Below, one piece after another: positions 1-11,276 of a DNA stretch of 64,000 nt (position 1 is its first letter; each line of letters starts with the position of its first letter). The position numbers and the translations under genes are program-made. Below the pieces are notes generated by a model. It had not been told where the DNA came from and ran no database searches. It worked only from the letters and a program-made list of their open reading frames with translations. The DNA is from Gammaproteobacteria bacterium. GTDB lineage: Bacteria > Pseudomonadota > Gammaproteobacteria > Nevskiales > Nevskiaceae. Location of the stretch: the NCBI GenBank assembly GCA_026398815.1, contig JAPLSA010000028.1, forward strand, positions 62,001-126,000. The letters run 5' to 3'.

Positions 1-1125
1 GGCGCTGATCGGCGATTCGGTGATGTCCTTCGACAGTTTGTTCAGCGCGCCGAGCAGGTCGGTAGCCACCCAGTTGGCGCACAGCTTGGCTTCCGCGCCA
101 CTGGCGGCGACCACGGCCTCGTAATAGGCCGCAAGTTCACGCGACGAGGTCAGCGTCTTGGCGTCGTAGTCGGACAGGCCGAAGTCCTTCTCGAAACGGG
201 CGCGCTTGGCGTCCGGCAGTTCGGGCAGGCTGCCGCGAATCGCGTCGATGTACTCCGGCGTGCATACCACCGGCAACAGGTCCGGGTCCGGGAAGTAGCG
301 GTAGTCGTTGGCGTCTTCCTTGGAACGCATCGCCCGCGTCTCGCCGGTGTCCGGGTTGAACAGCCGGGTTTCCTGACGAATCGTGCCGCCGGCCTCGATC
401 ACTTCGATCTGCCGCTCGATCTCGTACTCGATCGCCTTTTCGACGTAGCGGAACGAGTTGACGTTCTTGGTCTCGGTGCGGGTGCCGAACTTCGGCGCGC
501 CGACCTTGCGAACCGACACGTTGGCGTCGCAGCGGAAACTGCCTTCCTGCATGTTGCCGTCGCAGATGCCCAGATAAACGACGATCTGGTGCAGCTTCTT
601 CAGATAGGCCACCGCTTCGGCTGCGGTGCGGATGTCCGGCTCGGAGACGATCTCGATCAGCGGCGTGCCGGCGCGGTTCAGGTCGATGCCCGAGGACTTC
701 TGGAAACCCTCATGCACCGACTTGCCGGCGTCCTCTTCCAGATGCGCGCGGGTGATGCCGATGCGCTTGCTCGCGCCGTCTTCGAGTTCGATGTCCAGAT
801 GGCCTTCGAACACGATCGGCAGCTCGTACTGCGAGATCTGGTAGCCCTTCGGCAGATCCGGATAGAAGTAGTGCTTGCGCGCGAACACGCTGCGCGGCGC
901 GATCTTGGCGCCGACCGACAGGCCAAAGGTCACCGCCTTCTTCACCGCATCGACGTTCAGCACCGGCAGCATGCCGGGCATGCCGAGGTCGATCGGCGAC
1001 GCCTGGGTGTTCGGCTCGGCACCGTAGGCGATCGCCGAACCGGAAAAAATCTTCGACTGCGTCGACAGCTGGCAGTGCACTTCGAGGCCGATGACGGCTT
1101 CCCAACCTTCCGGGATGCGACTCAT
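1..1125 (-). CDS. gatB: GatB, Asp/Glu-tRNA amidotransferase subunit B (3' end off the window)
   Basis: GatB binds the misacylated Glu-tRNA(Gln) or Asp-tRNA(Asn), phosphorylates the side-chain carboxylate with ATP and accepts ammonia from GatA. My translation from ATG at 1125 begins [20 protein letters not shown], the conserved GatB start, and later shows the metal-site region with [15 protein letters not shown]. About 375 codons are present; the family is usually near 475-480, so roughly the last 100 residues (the YqeY-like tRNA-binding tail) lie beyond position 1. Its ATG overlaps the gatA stop in an ATGA, as expected of the last gene in a gatC-gatA-gatB operon. Confidence 0.96.
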   Translation of the reverse strand, partial: MSRIPEGWEAVIGLEVHCQLSTQSKIFSGSAIAYGAEPNTQASPIDLGMPGMLPVLNVDAVKKAVTFGLSVGAKIAPRSVFARKHYFYPDLPKGYQISQYELPIVFEGHLDIELEDGASKRIGITRAHLEEDAGKSVHEGFQKSSGIDLNRAGTPLIEIVSEPDIRTAAEAVAYLKKLHQIVVYLGICDGNMQEGSFRCDANVSVRKVGAPKFGTRTETKNVNSFRYVEKAIEYEIERQIEVIEAGGTIRQETRLFNPDTGETRAMRSKEDANDYRYFPDPDLLPVVCTPEYIDAIRGSLPELPDAKRARFEKDFGLSDYDAKTLTSSRELAAYYEAVVAASGAEAKLCANWVATDLLGALNKLSKDITESPISA

Positions 1126-2582
1126 GACGCGTACTCCGTCGGCCACTGGGTGTGGAAGTCGGTGGCCTGCTGATACTGGTGCGCGACGTTCAGCATCCGC
1201 GCTTCGCTGAAGAAGTTGCCCATCAGCTGGAAGCCGGTCGGCAGGCCGTCGACGAAACCGCAGGGCAGGCTCATCGCCGGGATGCCGGCCAGGTTGGCGG
1301 CGATGGTGTAGATGTCGTTCAGGTACATGGCGACCGGGTCGTCGCTGTTCTGGCCGAACTTGAAGGCGACATCGGTGGCGGTCGGCCCGAGGATCAGGTC
1401 GATGCCGTCGGCAAAGGCACGCTTGAAATCGTCGTAGATCAGCCGGCGGACCTTCTGCGCCTGCAGGTAGTAGGCATCGTAGTAGCCGTGGCTGAGCACG
1501 TAGGTGCCGATCATGATCCGGCGCTGCACTTCGGCGCCGAAGCCTTCGCCGCGGCTGCGCTTGTACAGCTCTTCCAGCGACTTCGCGCCCTCGGCGCGAT
1601 GGCCGTAGCGCACGCCGTCGAAGCGGGCCAGATTGGAACTGGCTTCGGCCGGGGCGACGACGTAATAGGTCGGCACGCTGAGCGGCGAGTTCGGCAGGCT
1701 GATCTCGCGGAAGTTGACGCCGAGCCGGGTCAGGGTGGCGATCGCCTCTTCCACCCGGGCGCGGACGCCGGGGGCCATGCCGTCGGCAAAGTATTCCTTC
1801 GGCAGGCCGATGGTCAGGCCCTTGATCGACTGGCCGAGGCCCGAGACCAGGTCATCGACCGGGCGCTCGACGCTGGTCGAGTCCTTGGCGTCGAAGCCGG
1901 ACATCGCCTGCAGCACCTGGGCGGCATCTTCGGCGGAACGGGCAACGACGCCGGCCTGATCGAGGCTGGAGGCGAAGGCGATCATGCCGTAGCGCGACAC
2001 CCGGCCGTAGGTCGGCTTGATGCCGGTGAGATTGGTCAGCGCGGCCGGCTGGCGGATCGAGCCGCCGGTATCGGTGGCGGTGGCGACCGGGCACAGGCCG
2101 GCGGCAACGGCGGCGACCGAGCCGCCCGAGGAACCGCCCGGCACCCGGGTCTTGTCCCAGGGGTTGGACACGGGGCCGTAGAACGAGGTCTCGTTCGACG
2201 AGCCCATCGCGAATTCGTCCATGTTCAGCTTGCCGAGCATGACCATGCCGGCGGCGTCGAGCTTTTCGACGATGGTGGCGTCGTACGGGGCGATGAACTT
2301 GTCGAGCATCTGCGAGCCGCAGGCGGTGCGGACGCCGGTGGTGCAGAAGATGTCCTTCTGGCCGAGCGGAATGCCGGTCAGCAGGCCGGCGTCGCCGGCG
2401 GCGATCCGGGCATCGGCGGCATCAGCCTGCTTCAGCGCCCGTTCGGCGGTGACCGTGACATAGGAATTGATCGCGCCATCGAAGCTGTCGATGCGCTTCA
2501 GATAGGCCTGGGTCAGCTCGCGCGACGAAAACCGCTTTTCGCGCAGGCCGGCAGCGAGTTCGGCAATGGAAAGCTTGTGCAT
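1122..2582 (-). CDS. gatA: GatA, glutamyl-tRNA(Gln) amidotransferase subunit A
   Basis: GatA is the amidase that releases ammonia from glutamine for GatB. The protein of 486 residues has the amidase-signature Ser-cisSer-Lys triad: K76 in GQKDIF, S151 in GGSSGGS and S175 in [11 protein letters not shown]. Length matches the family. I chose ATG at 2582 because the family N-terminus ([13 protein letters not shown]) begins there; an upstream in-frame Met at 2648 would add 22 atypical residues. It lies 105 nt downstream of gatC and overlaps gatB by 4 nt. Confidence 0.97.
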   Translation of the reverse strand: MHKLSIAELAAGLREKRFSSRELTQAYLKRIDSFDGAINSYVTVTAERALKQADAADARIAAGDAGLLTGIPLGQKDIFCTTGVRTACGSQMLDKFIAPYDATIVEKLDAAGMVMLGKLNMDEFAMGSSNETSFYGPVSNPWDKTRVPGGSSGGSVAAVAAGLCPVATATDTGGSIRQPAALTNLTGIKPTYGRVSRYGMIAFASSLDQAGVVARSAEDAAQVLQAMSGFDAKDSTSVERPVDDLVSGLGQSIKGLTIGLPKEYFADGMAPGVRARVEEAIATLTRLGVNFREISLPNSPLSVPTYYVVAPAEASSNLARFDGVRYGHRAEGAKSLEELYKRSRGEGFGAEVQRRIMIGTYVLSHGYYDAYYLQAQKVRRLIYDDFKRAFADGIDLILGPTATDVAFKFGQNSDDPVAMYLNDIYTIAANLAGIPAMSLPCGFVDGLPTGFQLMGNFFSEARMLNVAHQYQQATDFHTQWPTEYAS

Positions 2583-2687
2583 GATTTCTCGATGGAATCT
2601 GTCTTGCGGGCGGTTGAGCGACGGGTCACGCGTTCGCTCGAACCGCACGAGTTATTGCGACACGGCTTCACCGGGTCGCAATAGCGG

Positions 2688-2975
2688 CTATTCGATGACT
2701 TTCGGCACCAGGTACAGCCCGTCCTGGGTTTCCGGCGCGATCGCCTGGTAGTCATCGCGGCGGTCGGCTTCGCTGATCACGTCCGGCCGCAGGCGCTGCA
2801 CCATGTCCAGCGGGTGCGCCATCGGGCTGACGCCGGCGGTGTCGGCGGCCGACAGGCGATCGACCATGCCAAGGATGTCGGTCAGCTGCCGGGCGTACGG
2901 CTCGACCTGTTCGGGGTTCAGCTGCAGCCGGGCCAGGTGGGCAACCTGGCGCACTTGTTCGGGACTCAGGGACAT
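2688..2975 (-). CDS. gatC: GatC, amidotransferase subunit C
   Basis: This 95-residue protein is the small subunit that wraps around GatA and stabilises the GatCAB complex. It shows the typical helical start MSLSPEQVRQVAHLARLQL and the tail LRPDVISE followed by LYLVPKVIE. The frame stays open far upstream to 3287, but family length and alignment support ATG at 2975. It heads the gatCAB operon and is divergent from mreB; the 247-nt gap between them must hold both promoters. Confidence 0.96.
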   Translation of the reverse strand: MSLSPEQVRQVAHLARLQLNPEQVEPYARQLTDILGMVDRLSAADTAGVSPMAHPLDMVQRLRPDVISEADRRDDYQAIAPETQDGLYLVPKVIE

Positions 2976-3060
2976 GGCGCTCGGGAAAGATGCGGAACAC
3001 GGAGCATTTCCACGACATCGGCCATGGAAATGCGGGTTTTTCGGCGTGCCGCGATGATAA

Positions 3061-4260
<1,200 letters not shown>

Positions 4261-4442
4261 CCGTCGGCGCGGTCGCGCCGGGCCGCTGCGGCAGATCGCC
4301 TGCGAAAGCGGCCGCGCGACGGGCCGGCGGACCACCCGCAAATGGTCCGTGAACGGCTCGCAAACGGTTGTAGCGATGGCGATCGCACCCTATTCTCTGG
4401 TGATTCCTGCACTCCGCTGCAGACGTCTTCTGCGCCCGGCCC

Positions 4443-5474
4443 TTGAACACCTCGCTTAGCGATTCCTCGCGCCATTCGCTGTTTCCCCGTGGCCCCGGTC
4501 TCGGCCTGAAGCTGACCCTCTTCGTGTCGCTGTCGATCCTGCTGATGGTGGCCGAGAACCAGGGCAGCCAGCGGCTCGGACCGGTGCGCCAGTGGATGTC
4601 GTGGGCGCTGATGCCGGTGCTCTGGATGGCCGCGTCGCCGGCTGAAGTCGGCAACGGCGTCGATCACTTCCGGTCGCGGGAATCCCTGCTGACCGACAAC
4701 CGCGAACTGCGCGAACGGCTGCTCAAGCAGGATGCCCGGCTGCTGCGGCTGGAATCGCTGGAAGCCGAGAACATCCGCATCCGCGAGCTGCTGGCCTCGG
4801 CGAGCTCGCTGGAAGACCGGGTGCTGATCGCCGAGATCCTGGCCACCAGCCAGGACCCGTACCGGCACCAGATCGTGCTCAACAAGGGTGGTCGCGACGG
4901 CGTCTACCGGGGCCAGGCGCTGGTCGATGCCGAAGGCGTAATGGGCCAGGTGGTGCAGGTCAATCCGGGTTCGTCGGTGGCGCTGCTGATCACCGATCCC
5001 GACCACGGCATTCCGGTGGAAATCAACCGTACCGGCCTGCAGACGATCGCGCTCGGCCGCGGCGACGGCCACAGCCTGTCGCTGCCCTATCTGCCGGGCA
5101 ATGCCGACGTCAAGGTCGGCGACCTGCTGGTGACCTCCGGCCTCGGCGGCCGTTTCCCGGCCGGCTATCCGGTCGGCACCGTGCACGAACTCAAGCACGC
5201 CGGCGGCGAAAGCTTCATGGAAGCGATCGCCTGGCCGAAGGCCAAGCTCAGCCAGGGCCGGCAGGCGCTGCTGGTCTGGAGCGAGCGGGCGCTGCCGTCA
5301 TCCGGTACCGAGGAAGAACCGGTCACCGTGCCGATCGATCTGCCGGTCAAGTCGGCCGCGTCGCCGGCTGCCGCGAAGCCCGCACCAGCGCCCACGCCGG
5401 CACCGGCTGCCGCCGCACCGGCCCCTGCGCCAGCGCCGGCCGCAGCCCGCAAGTCGAAGCCGGCCGCCCCGTGA
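4443..5474 (+). CDS. mreC: MreC, rod-shape-determining bitopic protein
   Basis: MreC links MreB to the PBP2-RodA synthase. The sequence shows a short cytoplasmic N-terminus, one membrane helix at about residues 22-38, a coiled coil near 75-110 (RLLKQDARLLRLESLEAE) and the periplasmic beta domain ending around 285. A Pro/Ala-rich tail of about 45 residues follows; such tails vary among relatives. The start is a TTG at 4443, chosen because the conserved FPRGPGLGLKL region follows directly and no ATG is available. The stop overlaps mreD (GTGA). Confidence 0.95.
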   Translation: MNTSLSDSSRHSLFPRGPGLGLKLTLFVSLSILLMVAENQGSQRLGPVRQWMSWALMPVLWMAASPAEVGNGVDHFRSRESLLTDNRELRERLLKQDARLLRLESLEAENIRIRELLASASSLEDRVLIAEILATSQDPYRHQIVLNKGGRDGVYRGQALVDAEGVMGQVVQVNPGSSVALLITDPDHGIPVEINRTGLQTIALGRGDGHSLSLPYLPGNADVKVGDLLVTSGLGGRFPAGYPVGTVHELKHAGGESFMEAIAWPKAKLSQGRQALLVWSERALPSSGTEEEPVTVPIDLPVKSAASPAAAKPAPAPTPAPAAAAPAPAPAPAAARKSKPAAP

Positions 5475-5965
5475 TCGGCGCGCTCGGCTTTCTCGCCAGC
5501 CTGGTGCTGGCCCTGATGCTGCAGGTCGTCGATCTGCCCGAGTGGGCAGCGCTGGCACGGCCGGCCTGGCCGCTGGTGATCATCGGCTACTGGGCGCTGT
5601 ACGTACCGGAAGCCCCGGCCATCGTCGCCGCCTGGCTGCTCGGCCTGTGCTGCGATGTGCTGTTCAGCGCCCCGCTCGGCCAGCACGCGCTGGGGCTGGT
5701 GGTGGCGGCCGTGCTGATCCGTCGGCTGGCCGGCATCTACATCCTGTTCCCGACCTGGCAGGCCGGGCTGGCGCTGATTCCGGTCTGGGGGCTGTATGCG
5801 TTCCTGATGTTCTGGATCGACGGCCTGACCCGCCACGCCGCCGACGCCACGCTGCGCTGGCTGCCGATCGTGTCGACCTCCATCGCCTGGCCGATCTGCG
5901 CCGCACTGCTCGACACCGTGCGAGCGCGCCGCGCCCGCCGCCGCAGCCGGATGCGCCTGCCGTGA
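5471..5965 (+). CDS. mreD: MreD, rod-shape-determining membrane protein
   Basis: The 164-residue integral membrane protein has five or so hydrophobic segments and a basic C-terminal end (RRARRRSRMRLP), typical of MreD, the polytopic partner of MreC. It starts at GTG 5471, overlapping the mreC stop by 4 nt, which implies translational coupling. Primary sequence is poorly conserved in this family, so the call rests on size, topology and position. Confidence 0.93.
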   Translation: MIGALGFLASLVLALMLQVVDLPEWAALARPAWPLVIIGYWALYVPEAPAIVAAWLLGLCCDVLFSAPLGQHALGLVVAAVLIRRLAGIYILFPTWQAGLALIPVWGLYAFLMFWIDGLTRHAADATLRWLPIVSTSIAWPICAALLDTVRARRARRRSRMRLP

Positions 5966-5969
5966 GGCC

Positions 5970-8009
5970 GTGCCGGTGAGCGCCCTCGGCTCGTCGCGCA
6001 GCGGCTACGACGCGATCAAGGATCTGTACGAGGAAAAGCGCACCTTCACCAGCCGCGTGGTCTTCGCGGCGATCCTGTGTCTGGTGATGATCGGCCTGCT
6101 GGCGGCGCGGCTGGTCGAGTTGCAGCTGGTCCAGCACGACTACTACACGACACGCGCCGACGACAACCGCATGCGGCTGACCGCGATCGCCCCGGTGCGC
6201 GGCCTGATCTACGACCGCAACGGCGCGCTGCTCGCCCAGAACGTGCCGAGCTTCGTGCTCGACATCACGCCCGAGCGGGTCAAGAACCTGAACGACACGC
6301 TGGCGCGGCTCAAGGCCTACGTGAACATCAGCGATCAGGACATCGCCCGTTTCCGGGAACGGATGCGCAAGGGGCCGCGCTACCGCAGCGTCACCCTGCG
6401 TTCGAACCTGACGCCCGAGGAAGTCGCCCGCTACCAGCTCAACCGCTACGAGTTCGACGGTGTCGAGGTCAATGCCGGGCTGGTGCGCAACTACCCGCTC
6501 GGCGAAAGCGCGGCGCACGTCATCGGCTACGTCGGCGGCATCAGCGAGGCCGACTACGCCAGGCTCGACGAAGCCTCGTACCAGGGGCTGTCGCAGATCG
6601 GCAAATCCGGTGTCGAGCGCAGCCACGAGGACCAGTTGCGCGGCATGCCGGGGGCGAAGATCGTCGAGGCCAATGCCTCCGGCCGGCCGCTGCGCGAGCT
6701 GGACTCGCAGCCCGGCAGCTCCGGCCAGAACCTGTTCCTGAGTCTCGACGCCAAGCTGCAGCTGGTTGCCGAAAAGGCACTGGGTGATCTCGAGGGCGCG
6801 GTGGTGGCGATCGACCCGCGCAACGGCGAAGTGCTGGCGCTGGTGTCGAAGCCCGGCTACGACCCGAAGCTGTTCGTCGAAGGCATCGACGCCAAGAGCT
6901 ATCGCGCCTTGCTCGAGGACAAGACCCGGCCGCTGTACAACCGCGCACTGCTCGGCACCTATCCGCCGGGCTCCACGATCAAGCCGTTCATGGCCACGGC
7001 GGCGCTGAACTTCCGCACCGTGACGCCGGACACGGCAGTCTACTGCGGCGGCTCGATGACCCTGCCGGGCAGCTCGCGCAAGTACCGCTGCCACAAGCGC
7101 CAGGGCCACGGCACCGTCAATCTGGACGGCGCGATCGCCAAGTCCTGCGACATCTACTTCTACCAGGCGGCCCAGAACCTCGGCATCGACCGGATCGACG
7201 AGATCCTGGGCCAGTTCGGTTTCGGCAGCCAGACTGGCATCGACATCCCGAACGAGAAGGGCGGCCTGCTGCCGTCGAAGGAATGGAAGCGCCGGGTCTA
7301 CAAGCAGGCCTGGTTCCCGGGCGAAACGCTGTCGATCGGCATCGGCCAGGGCTACCTCACCACCACGCCGCTGCAGCTGGCGCAGGCCACTGCCCGCGTG
7401 GCGATGCGCGGCCAGGGCTTCAAGCCGCACGTGGTTCACGCGATCTCCGATCCCTCGACCGGCGCGATCACCGGCGTGGCGCCGGAACCCTTGCCGCCGC
7501 TGACCGGTCAGAACGCCGATCTTCTGGAACGCGTGATCCATTCGATGGAGCAGGTCAACATGTTCCCCGGCGGCACTGCCTACCGGGCCTTCAAGGACGC
7601 GCCGTACAGCTCGGCCGGCAAGACCGGCACCGCGCAGGTCGCCGCGCTCAAGCAGGACGAGAAGATCGCGCCGACCCTGGAAGGCACGCCGAAGCATCTG
7701 CGCGATCACGCGCTGTTCATCGCTTTCGCGCCGGTTGACGAGCCACGCATCGCGGTCGCGGTGATCGCCGAGCACGCCGGCCACGGCGGCTCGGTGGCGG
7801 CCCCCGTCGCCCGTCAGGTGATGGACCAGTACCTGCTTGGCGAAGTCCGCTACGGCGTCGACGCCAGCACCGCCGCAGCCGCCGAATCGGCCGCCGCAGC
7901 AGCAGCCGCTGCCGCTGGCGAAACGCTGGATCCCGAACAGGACGAGGACGGCCCGAGCACCCACGACCACGGCGACGAACCGCCGGCGGCCTCGCCGGTG
8001 ACGCGATGA
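5970..8009 (+). CDS. mrdA: PBP2, elongasome peptidoglycan transpeptidase
   Basis: PBP2 cross-links new peptidoglycan during cell elongation. After a cytoplasmic stub and one membrane helix (about residues 29-50), it has the PBP dimerisation domain and a transpeptidase domain with S335 in STIKP, the SCD motif at 392 and KTGTAQ at 551. The 679-codon frame starts at GTG 5970; a second GTG six bases on is possible. An Ala-rich and then acidic tail (about residues 630-679) extends past the catalytic domain. It overlaps rodA by 4 nt. Confidence 0.97.
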   Translation: MPVSALGSSRSGYDAIKDLYEEKRTFTSRVVFAAILCLVMIGLLAARLVELQLVQHDYYTTRADDNRMRLTAIAPVRGLIYDRNGALLAQNVPSFVLDITPERVKNLNDTLARLKAYVNISDQDIARFRERMRKGPRYRSVTLRSNLTPEEVARYQLNRYEFDGVEVNAGLVRNYPLGESAAHVIGYVGGISEADYARLDEASYQGLSQIGKSGVERSHEDQLRGMPGAKIVEANASGRPLRELDSQPGSSGQNLFLSLDAKLQLVAEKALGDLEGAVVAIDPRNGEVLALVSKPGYDPKLFVEGIDAKSYRALLEDKTRPLYNRALLGTYPPGSTIKPFMATAALNFRTVTPDTAVYCGGSMTLPGSSRKYRCHKRQGHGTVNLDGAIAKSCDIYFYQAAQNLGIDRIDEILGQFGFGSQTGIDIPNEKGGLLPSKEWKRRVYKQAWFPGETLSIGIGQGYLTTTPLQLAQATARVAMRGQGFKPHVVHAISDPSTGAITGVAPEPLPPLTGQNADLLERVIHSMEQVNMFPGGTAYRAFKDAPYSSAGKTGTAQVAALKQDEKIAPTLEGTPKHLRDHALFIAFAPVDEPRIAVAVIAEHAGHGGSVAAPVARQVMDQYLLGEVRYGVDASTAAAAESAAAAAAAAAGETLDPEQDEDGPSTHDHGDEPPAASPVTR

Positions 8010-9136
8010 ACACGCATGTCCTGTCGCGCGCGCCGCAGCAGTCGGTCGGCCTGGCCGACCAGCTGGCCAAGCTGCACATCGATCTCTGGCTCGGGCTGCT
8101 GCTGCTGGCGCTCGGCGTGGTCGGGCTGCTGGTGCAGTACTCGGCCAGCGGCCATTCGATGGCGGTGGTGATCAACCAGGCCGAACGCCTGGGCCTGGGC
8201 TTCGGCGTGATGATCATCGCCGCGCAGGCGCCGCCGGAGTTCTATCGCTCGGCCGCGCCGTGGCTGTACGGCTTCGGCGTGCTGATGCTGCTGGCGGTGC
8301 TGGTGCTCGGCGATCACGCCAAGGGCGCGCAGCGCTGGCTGGATCTCGGCGTGCTGCGCTTCCAGCCGTCGGAAATCCTCAAGCTGGCGATGCCGATGGC
8401 GGTCGCCGCCTACCTGCACACCCGGCCGCTGCCGCCGAAGCCGATGACCATCCTGGTGACGCTGGCGATCATCGGCGTGCCGACCGTGCTGATCGCCATG
8501 CAGCCCGACCTCGGCACCGCGATGCTGGTACTGGCGGCCGGCGTGCTGGCGCTGTATTTCGGCGGTCTGGGCGTGCGCTGGATCCTGCTGGTGCTGGCCG
8601 CCGCCGCCGCTGCCGCGCCGTTGCTCTGGTACAAGCTGCACGACTACCAGCGCAACCGGGTGCTGACCTTTCTCGACCCGGAGCGCGACCCGCTCGGCAC
8701 CGGCTATCACATCACCCAGAGCAAGATCGCGATCGGCTCCGGCGGCCTGTTCGGCAAGGGCTGGCTGGCCGGCACCCAGGCCAAGCTCGATTTCCTGCCG
8801 GAATCGCATACCGACTTCATCTTCGCGGTGTTCTCCGAAGAGCTCGGCCTGCTCGGCGTCGCCGTGCTGATGGCGCTCTATGCGGCGATCGTCGGCCGCG
8901 GCCTGTACATCGCGCTCAGAGGCCAGGACAGCTTCCAGCGGCTGCTGGCCGGCAGTCTGGCGATGACCTTCTTCGTCTACGTGTTCATCAACATGGGCAT
9001 GGTCATCGGCCTGCTGCCGGTGGTCGGCGTACCGCTACCGCTGGTGAGCTTCGGCGGCACCTCGGCCGTGACCTTGCTGGCCGGCTTCGGGATGCTGATG
9101 TCGGTCTACACCCACCGAAAGCTGCTGGCGAACTAG
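8006..9136 (+). CDS. rodA: RodA, SEDS peptidoglycan glycosyltransferase
   Basis: RodA polymerises lipid II into glycan strands in complex with PBP2. The 376-residue protein has about ten membrane segments and the SEDS signature region near the C-terminus (GVPLPLVSFGGTS), plus the conserved loop HTDFIFAVFSEELG. Its ATG overlaps the mrdA stop (ATGA), the usual gene pair. Also named mrdB. Confidence 0.97.
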   Translation: MNTHVLSRAPQQSVGLADQLAKLHIDLWLGLLLLALGVVGLLVQYSASGHSMAVVINQAERLGLGFGVMIIAAQAPPEFYRSAAPWLYGFGVLMLLAVLVLGDHAKGAQRWLDLGVLRFQPSEILKLAMPMAVAAYLHTRPLPPKPMTILVTLAIIGVPTVLIAMQPDLGTAMLVLAAGVLALYFGGLGVRWILLVLAAAAAAAPLLWYKLHDYQRNRVLTFLDPERDPLGTGYHITQSKIAIGSGGLFGKGWLAGTQAKLDFLPESHTDFIFAVFSEELGLLGVAVLMALYAAIVGRGLYIALRGQDSFQRLLAGSLAMTFFVYVFINMGMVIGLLPVVGVPLPLVSFGGTSAVTLLAGFGMLMSVYTHRKLLAN

Positions 9137-9145
9137 AACATCGAC

Positions 9146-10195
9146 ATGCCCAAGACCTTCGCCGCCGTGGCGCTGGCGCTGCTCGCCGCGACCGCGCAGG
9201 CCGACTACCAGCATCATCCCAAGGTGCCGCTGCTGCTCGACACGCTGCGCGACGACTACGGCTTTTCGCCGGCCGATCTCGATGTCGTGAAAGCGGCGCT
9301 GAAGGACGCCAAGAAGCTGCCGAACCTGATCGACAAGGAACTCAACAACAAGGAATCGCCGAAGCCGAAGCCGGACGAGCAGGCCGAGACGCTTCCCGAC
9401 TGGGACGCCTACCGGCCGATCCACGTCAACCCGAAGAACATCGCCAACGGCGTCGCCTACCTGAAGGCCCATGCCGCCTGGTTCGCCCGGGCCGAAGCCG
9501 AGTTCGGCGTGCCGCCGACGGTGGTGGCCGCCGTGATGGGCGTGGAAACCAAGTACGGCGCCTACACCGGCAAGTACCGCGTGCTGGATGCGCTGACCAC
9601 CCAGGGCTTCGATCATCCCCGGCGCAGTCCGTTCTTCTTCTCCGAGCTGACCGAATTCTTCGCGCTGGCCCGCGATGCGGCCCGCAATCCGGCCGATCTG
9701 CTCGGCTCCTACGCCGGCGCAATGGGCTTTGCCCAGTTCATGCCGAGCAATTACCGCTGGCTGGCGCTGGACTACGACGGCGACGGCCGTCGCGACCTGT
9801 GGAGCGCGCCTGACGCGATCGGCTCGATCGCCCACTACCTGACCCGCTACGACCCGAAGCGCAGCTGGCAGCGCGGCGAGCCGCTGATCGTCCCGGCGAC
9901 GGTGTCCGGCCCGTTGCCGGCGACGCTGCCGCGCAACGGCAAGCGCGCCGACCAGACTGTCGCCAGCCTGCTGAAAGCCGGCGTCGTGCCTGCCGTGGCG
10001 CTGCCGGCCGCCACGCCGGTCGGCCTGGTCGAACTGCGCCGGGGCGGCAGCCGCGAATACTGGCTGGCGCTGCCGAACTTCTACGCCGTGTTCACCTACA
10101 ACCCGCGCACCTTCTATGCGATGGCGGTGACCCAGCTGGCCAATGAACTGGCGGCCGCGCAAGCAACCGACAGCACGACGAGCGCCGCCCGATGA
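9146..10195 (+). CDS. mltB: MltB-type lytic murein transglycosylase
   Basis: This enzyme cleaves the glycan backbone of peptidoglycan to form 1,6-anhydro ends. A cleavable signal peptide ends at AQA-D; there is no lipobox, so unlike E. coli MltB this one should be soluble in the periplasm. The catalytic Glu is E134 in MGVETKYG, and GAMGFAQFMPSNY and DYDGDGRRDLW are the other family motifs. At 349 residues it matches the family. It begins 9 nt after rodA and overlaps rlpA by 4 nt. Confidence 0.95.
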   Translation: MPKTFAAVALALLAATAQADYQHHPKVPLLLDTLRDDYGFSPADLDVVKAALKDAKKLPNLIDKELNNKESPKPKPDEQAETLPDWDAYRPIHVNPKNIANGVAYLKAHAAWFARAEAEFGVPPTVVAAVMGVETKYGAYTGKYRVLDALTTQGFDHPRRSPFFFSELTEFFALARDAARNPADLLGSYAGAMGFAQFMPSNYRWLALDYDGDGRRDLWSAPDAIGSIAHYLTRYDPKRSWQRGEPLIVPATVSGPLPATLPRNGKRADQTVASLLKAGVVPAVALPAATPVGLVELRRGGSREYWLALPNFYAVFTYNPRTFYAMAVTQLANELAAAQATDSTTSAAR

Positions 10196-11193
10196 GCCTC
10201 TGGATGCGCGTGGCGGCTGCAGCCGCCACCCTGCTGCTGGCCGCCTGCGCGGTCGATCCGGTGCCGTCCCGGCAGCCGTCGCGGGTACCGGTGCCGCGTC
10301 CGGGAACGTCCGGCACGCTGCCGCCCGCACCGGCTTCGGAGAAGGACCGGCCGCCGCTGCCGGGCGAGATCCCGCCCAATGTCACCTCGATCCCGGACGC
10401 GGTGCCGGAAGCCGTCGAGCGCAGCAAGTACGGCAATCCGGATTCCTATGAGGTGTTCGGCAAGCGCTACGAAGTCCTGGCCGATGCCCGTGGCTTCAAG
10501 GAGCGCGGCCACGCCTCGTGGTACGGCAAGAAATTCCACGGCCGGCGCACGTCCAGCGGCGAGAAGTACGACATGTTCGCAATGAGCGCCGCCCACAAGA
10601 CGCTGCCGATCCCGACCTTTGCGCGGATCACCAACCTGTCCAACGGCAAGAGCGTGGTGGTTCGGGTCAACGATCGCGGGCCGTTCCACGACGGCCGGAT
10701 CGTCGACCTGTCGTATACCGCCGCCGCCAAGCTGGACCTGATCGCCCACGGCTCGGCCGAGGTGGAGCTGGAAGTGGTCGATGCCGATGGCCACACGCTG
10801 CCGCCGCCGGAGACTGCCGTCGCCACCGCGCCGGCCCCTGCGCCGGCGACAGCTCCTGCGGTCAGCGCACCGGCGCCGAAGGTGTCGATCCCAGCCGCGG
10901 CAGCGGTATCGGCGGCACCGACGCCGGCCGCCGCCGCACCAGTGGTCACGTTGGCCGGCAAGCCACCGCGCTTCCTGCAGGCCGGCGTGTTCAACGACAC
11001 CAACAATGCGCTGACCTTCCGCGATTACCTGCGGCTCAACGGCGTCAAGCCGCTGGTGGTCAAGAGCGCGCTGCGCAACAGCCGGTGGGTGTACCGGGTG
11101 CTGATCGGCCCGTTCGACGACCCTGCCGCCCTGAAAGCGATGCGCGAAAAGCTGCACGCCGACGACACGCCGACCATTCTCGTCTACGAGTAG
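10192..11193 (+). CDS. rlpA: RlpA-type lipoprotein with SPOR domain
   Basis: RlpA is an outer-membrane lipoprotein; in Pseudomonas it cuts glycan strands stripped of stem peptides at the septum. Visible are a lipobox with C19 (LLAAC), a double-psi beta-barrel domain around residues 95-190 (ASWYGKKFHGRRTSSGE and VVRVNDRGPFHDGRIVDLS), an Ala/Pro-rich linker, and a C-terminal SPOR domain from about 258 that binds denuded septal glycan. It sits between mltB and dacA, as in many gammaproteobacteria. Confidence 0.95.
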   Translation: MSLWMRVAAAAATLLLAACAVDPVPSRQPSRVPVPRPGTSGTLPPAPASEKDRPPLPGEIPPNVTSIPDAVPEAVERSKYGNPDSYEVFGKRYEVLADARGFKERGHASWYGKKFHGRRTSSGEKYDMFAMSAAHKTLPIPTFARITNLSNGKSVVVRVNDRGPFHDGRIVDLSYTAAAKLDLIAHGSAEVELEVVDADGHTLPPPETAVATAPAPAPATAPAVSAPAPKVSIPAAAAVSAAPTPAAAAPVVTLAGKPPRFLQAGVFNDTNNALTFRDYLRLNGVKPLVVKSALRNSRWVYRVLIGPFDDPAALKAMREKLHADDTPTILVYE

Positions 11194-11276
11194 TCCGCCG
11201 CTTGCTGCGCTGCGGCAATTGGCCCGCTGCGCTACCATTTCCACTGTTTCCGCACCTTAGAAAGCCGATCTCCCGG

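Noticed and set aside
2583-2648. Upstream Met for gatA
   Set aside because: It would place 22 atypical residues before the conserved GatA start.
5664-7970. A 768-codon minus-strand frame opposite mreD and mrdA
   Set aside because: Antisense to genes with conserved catalytic motifs; no recognisable domain.
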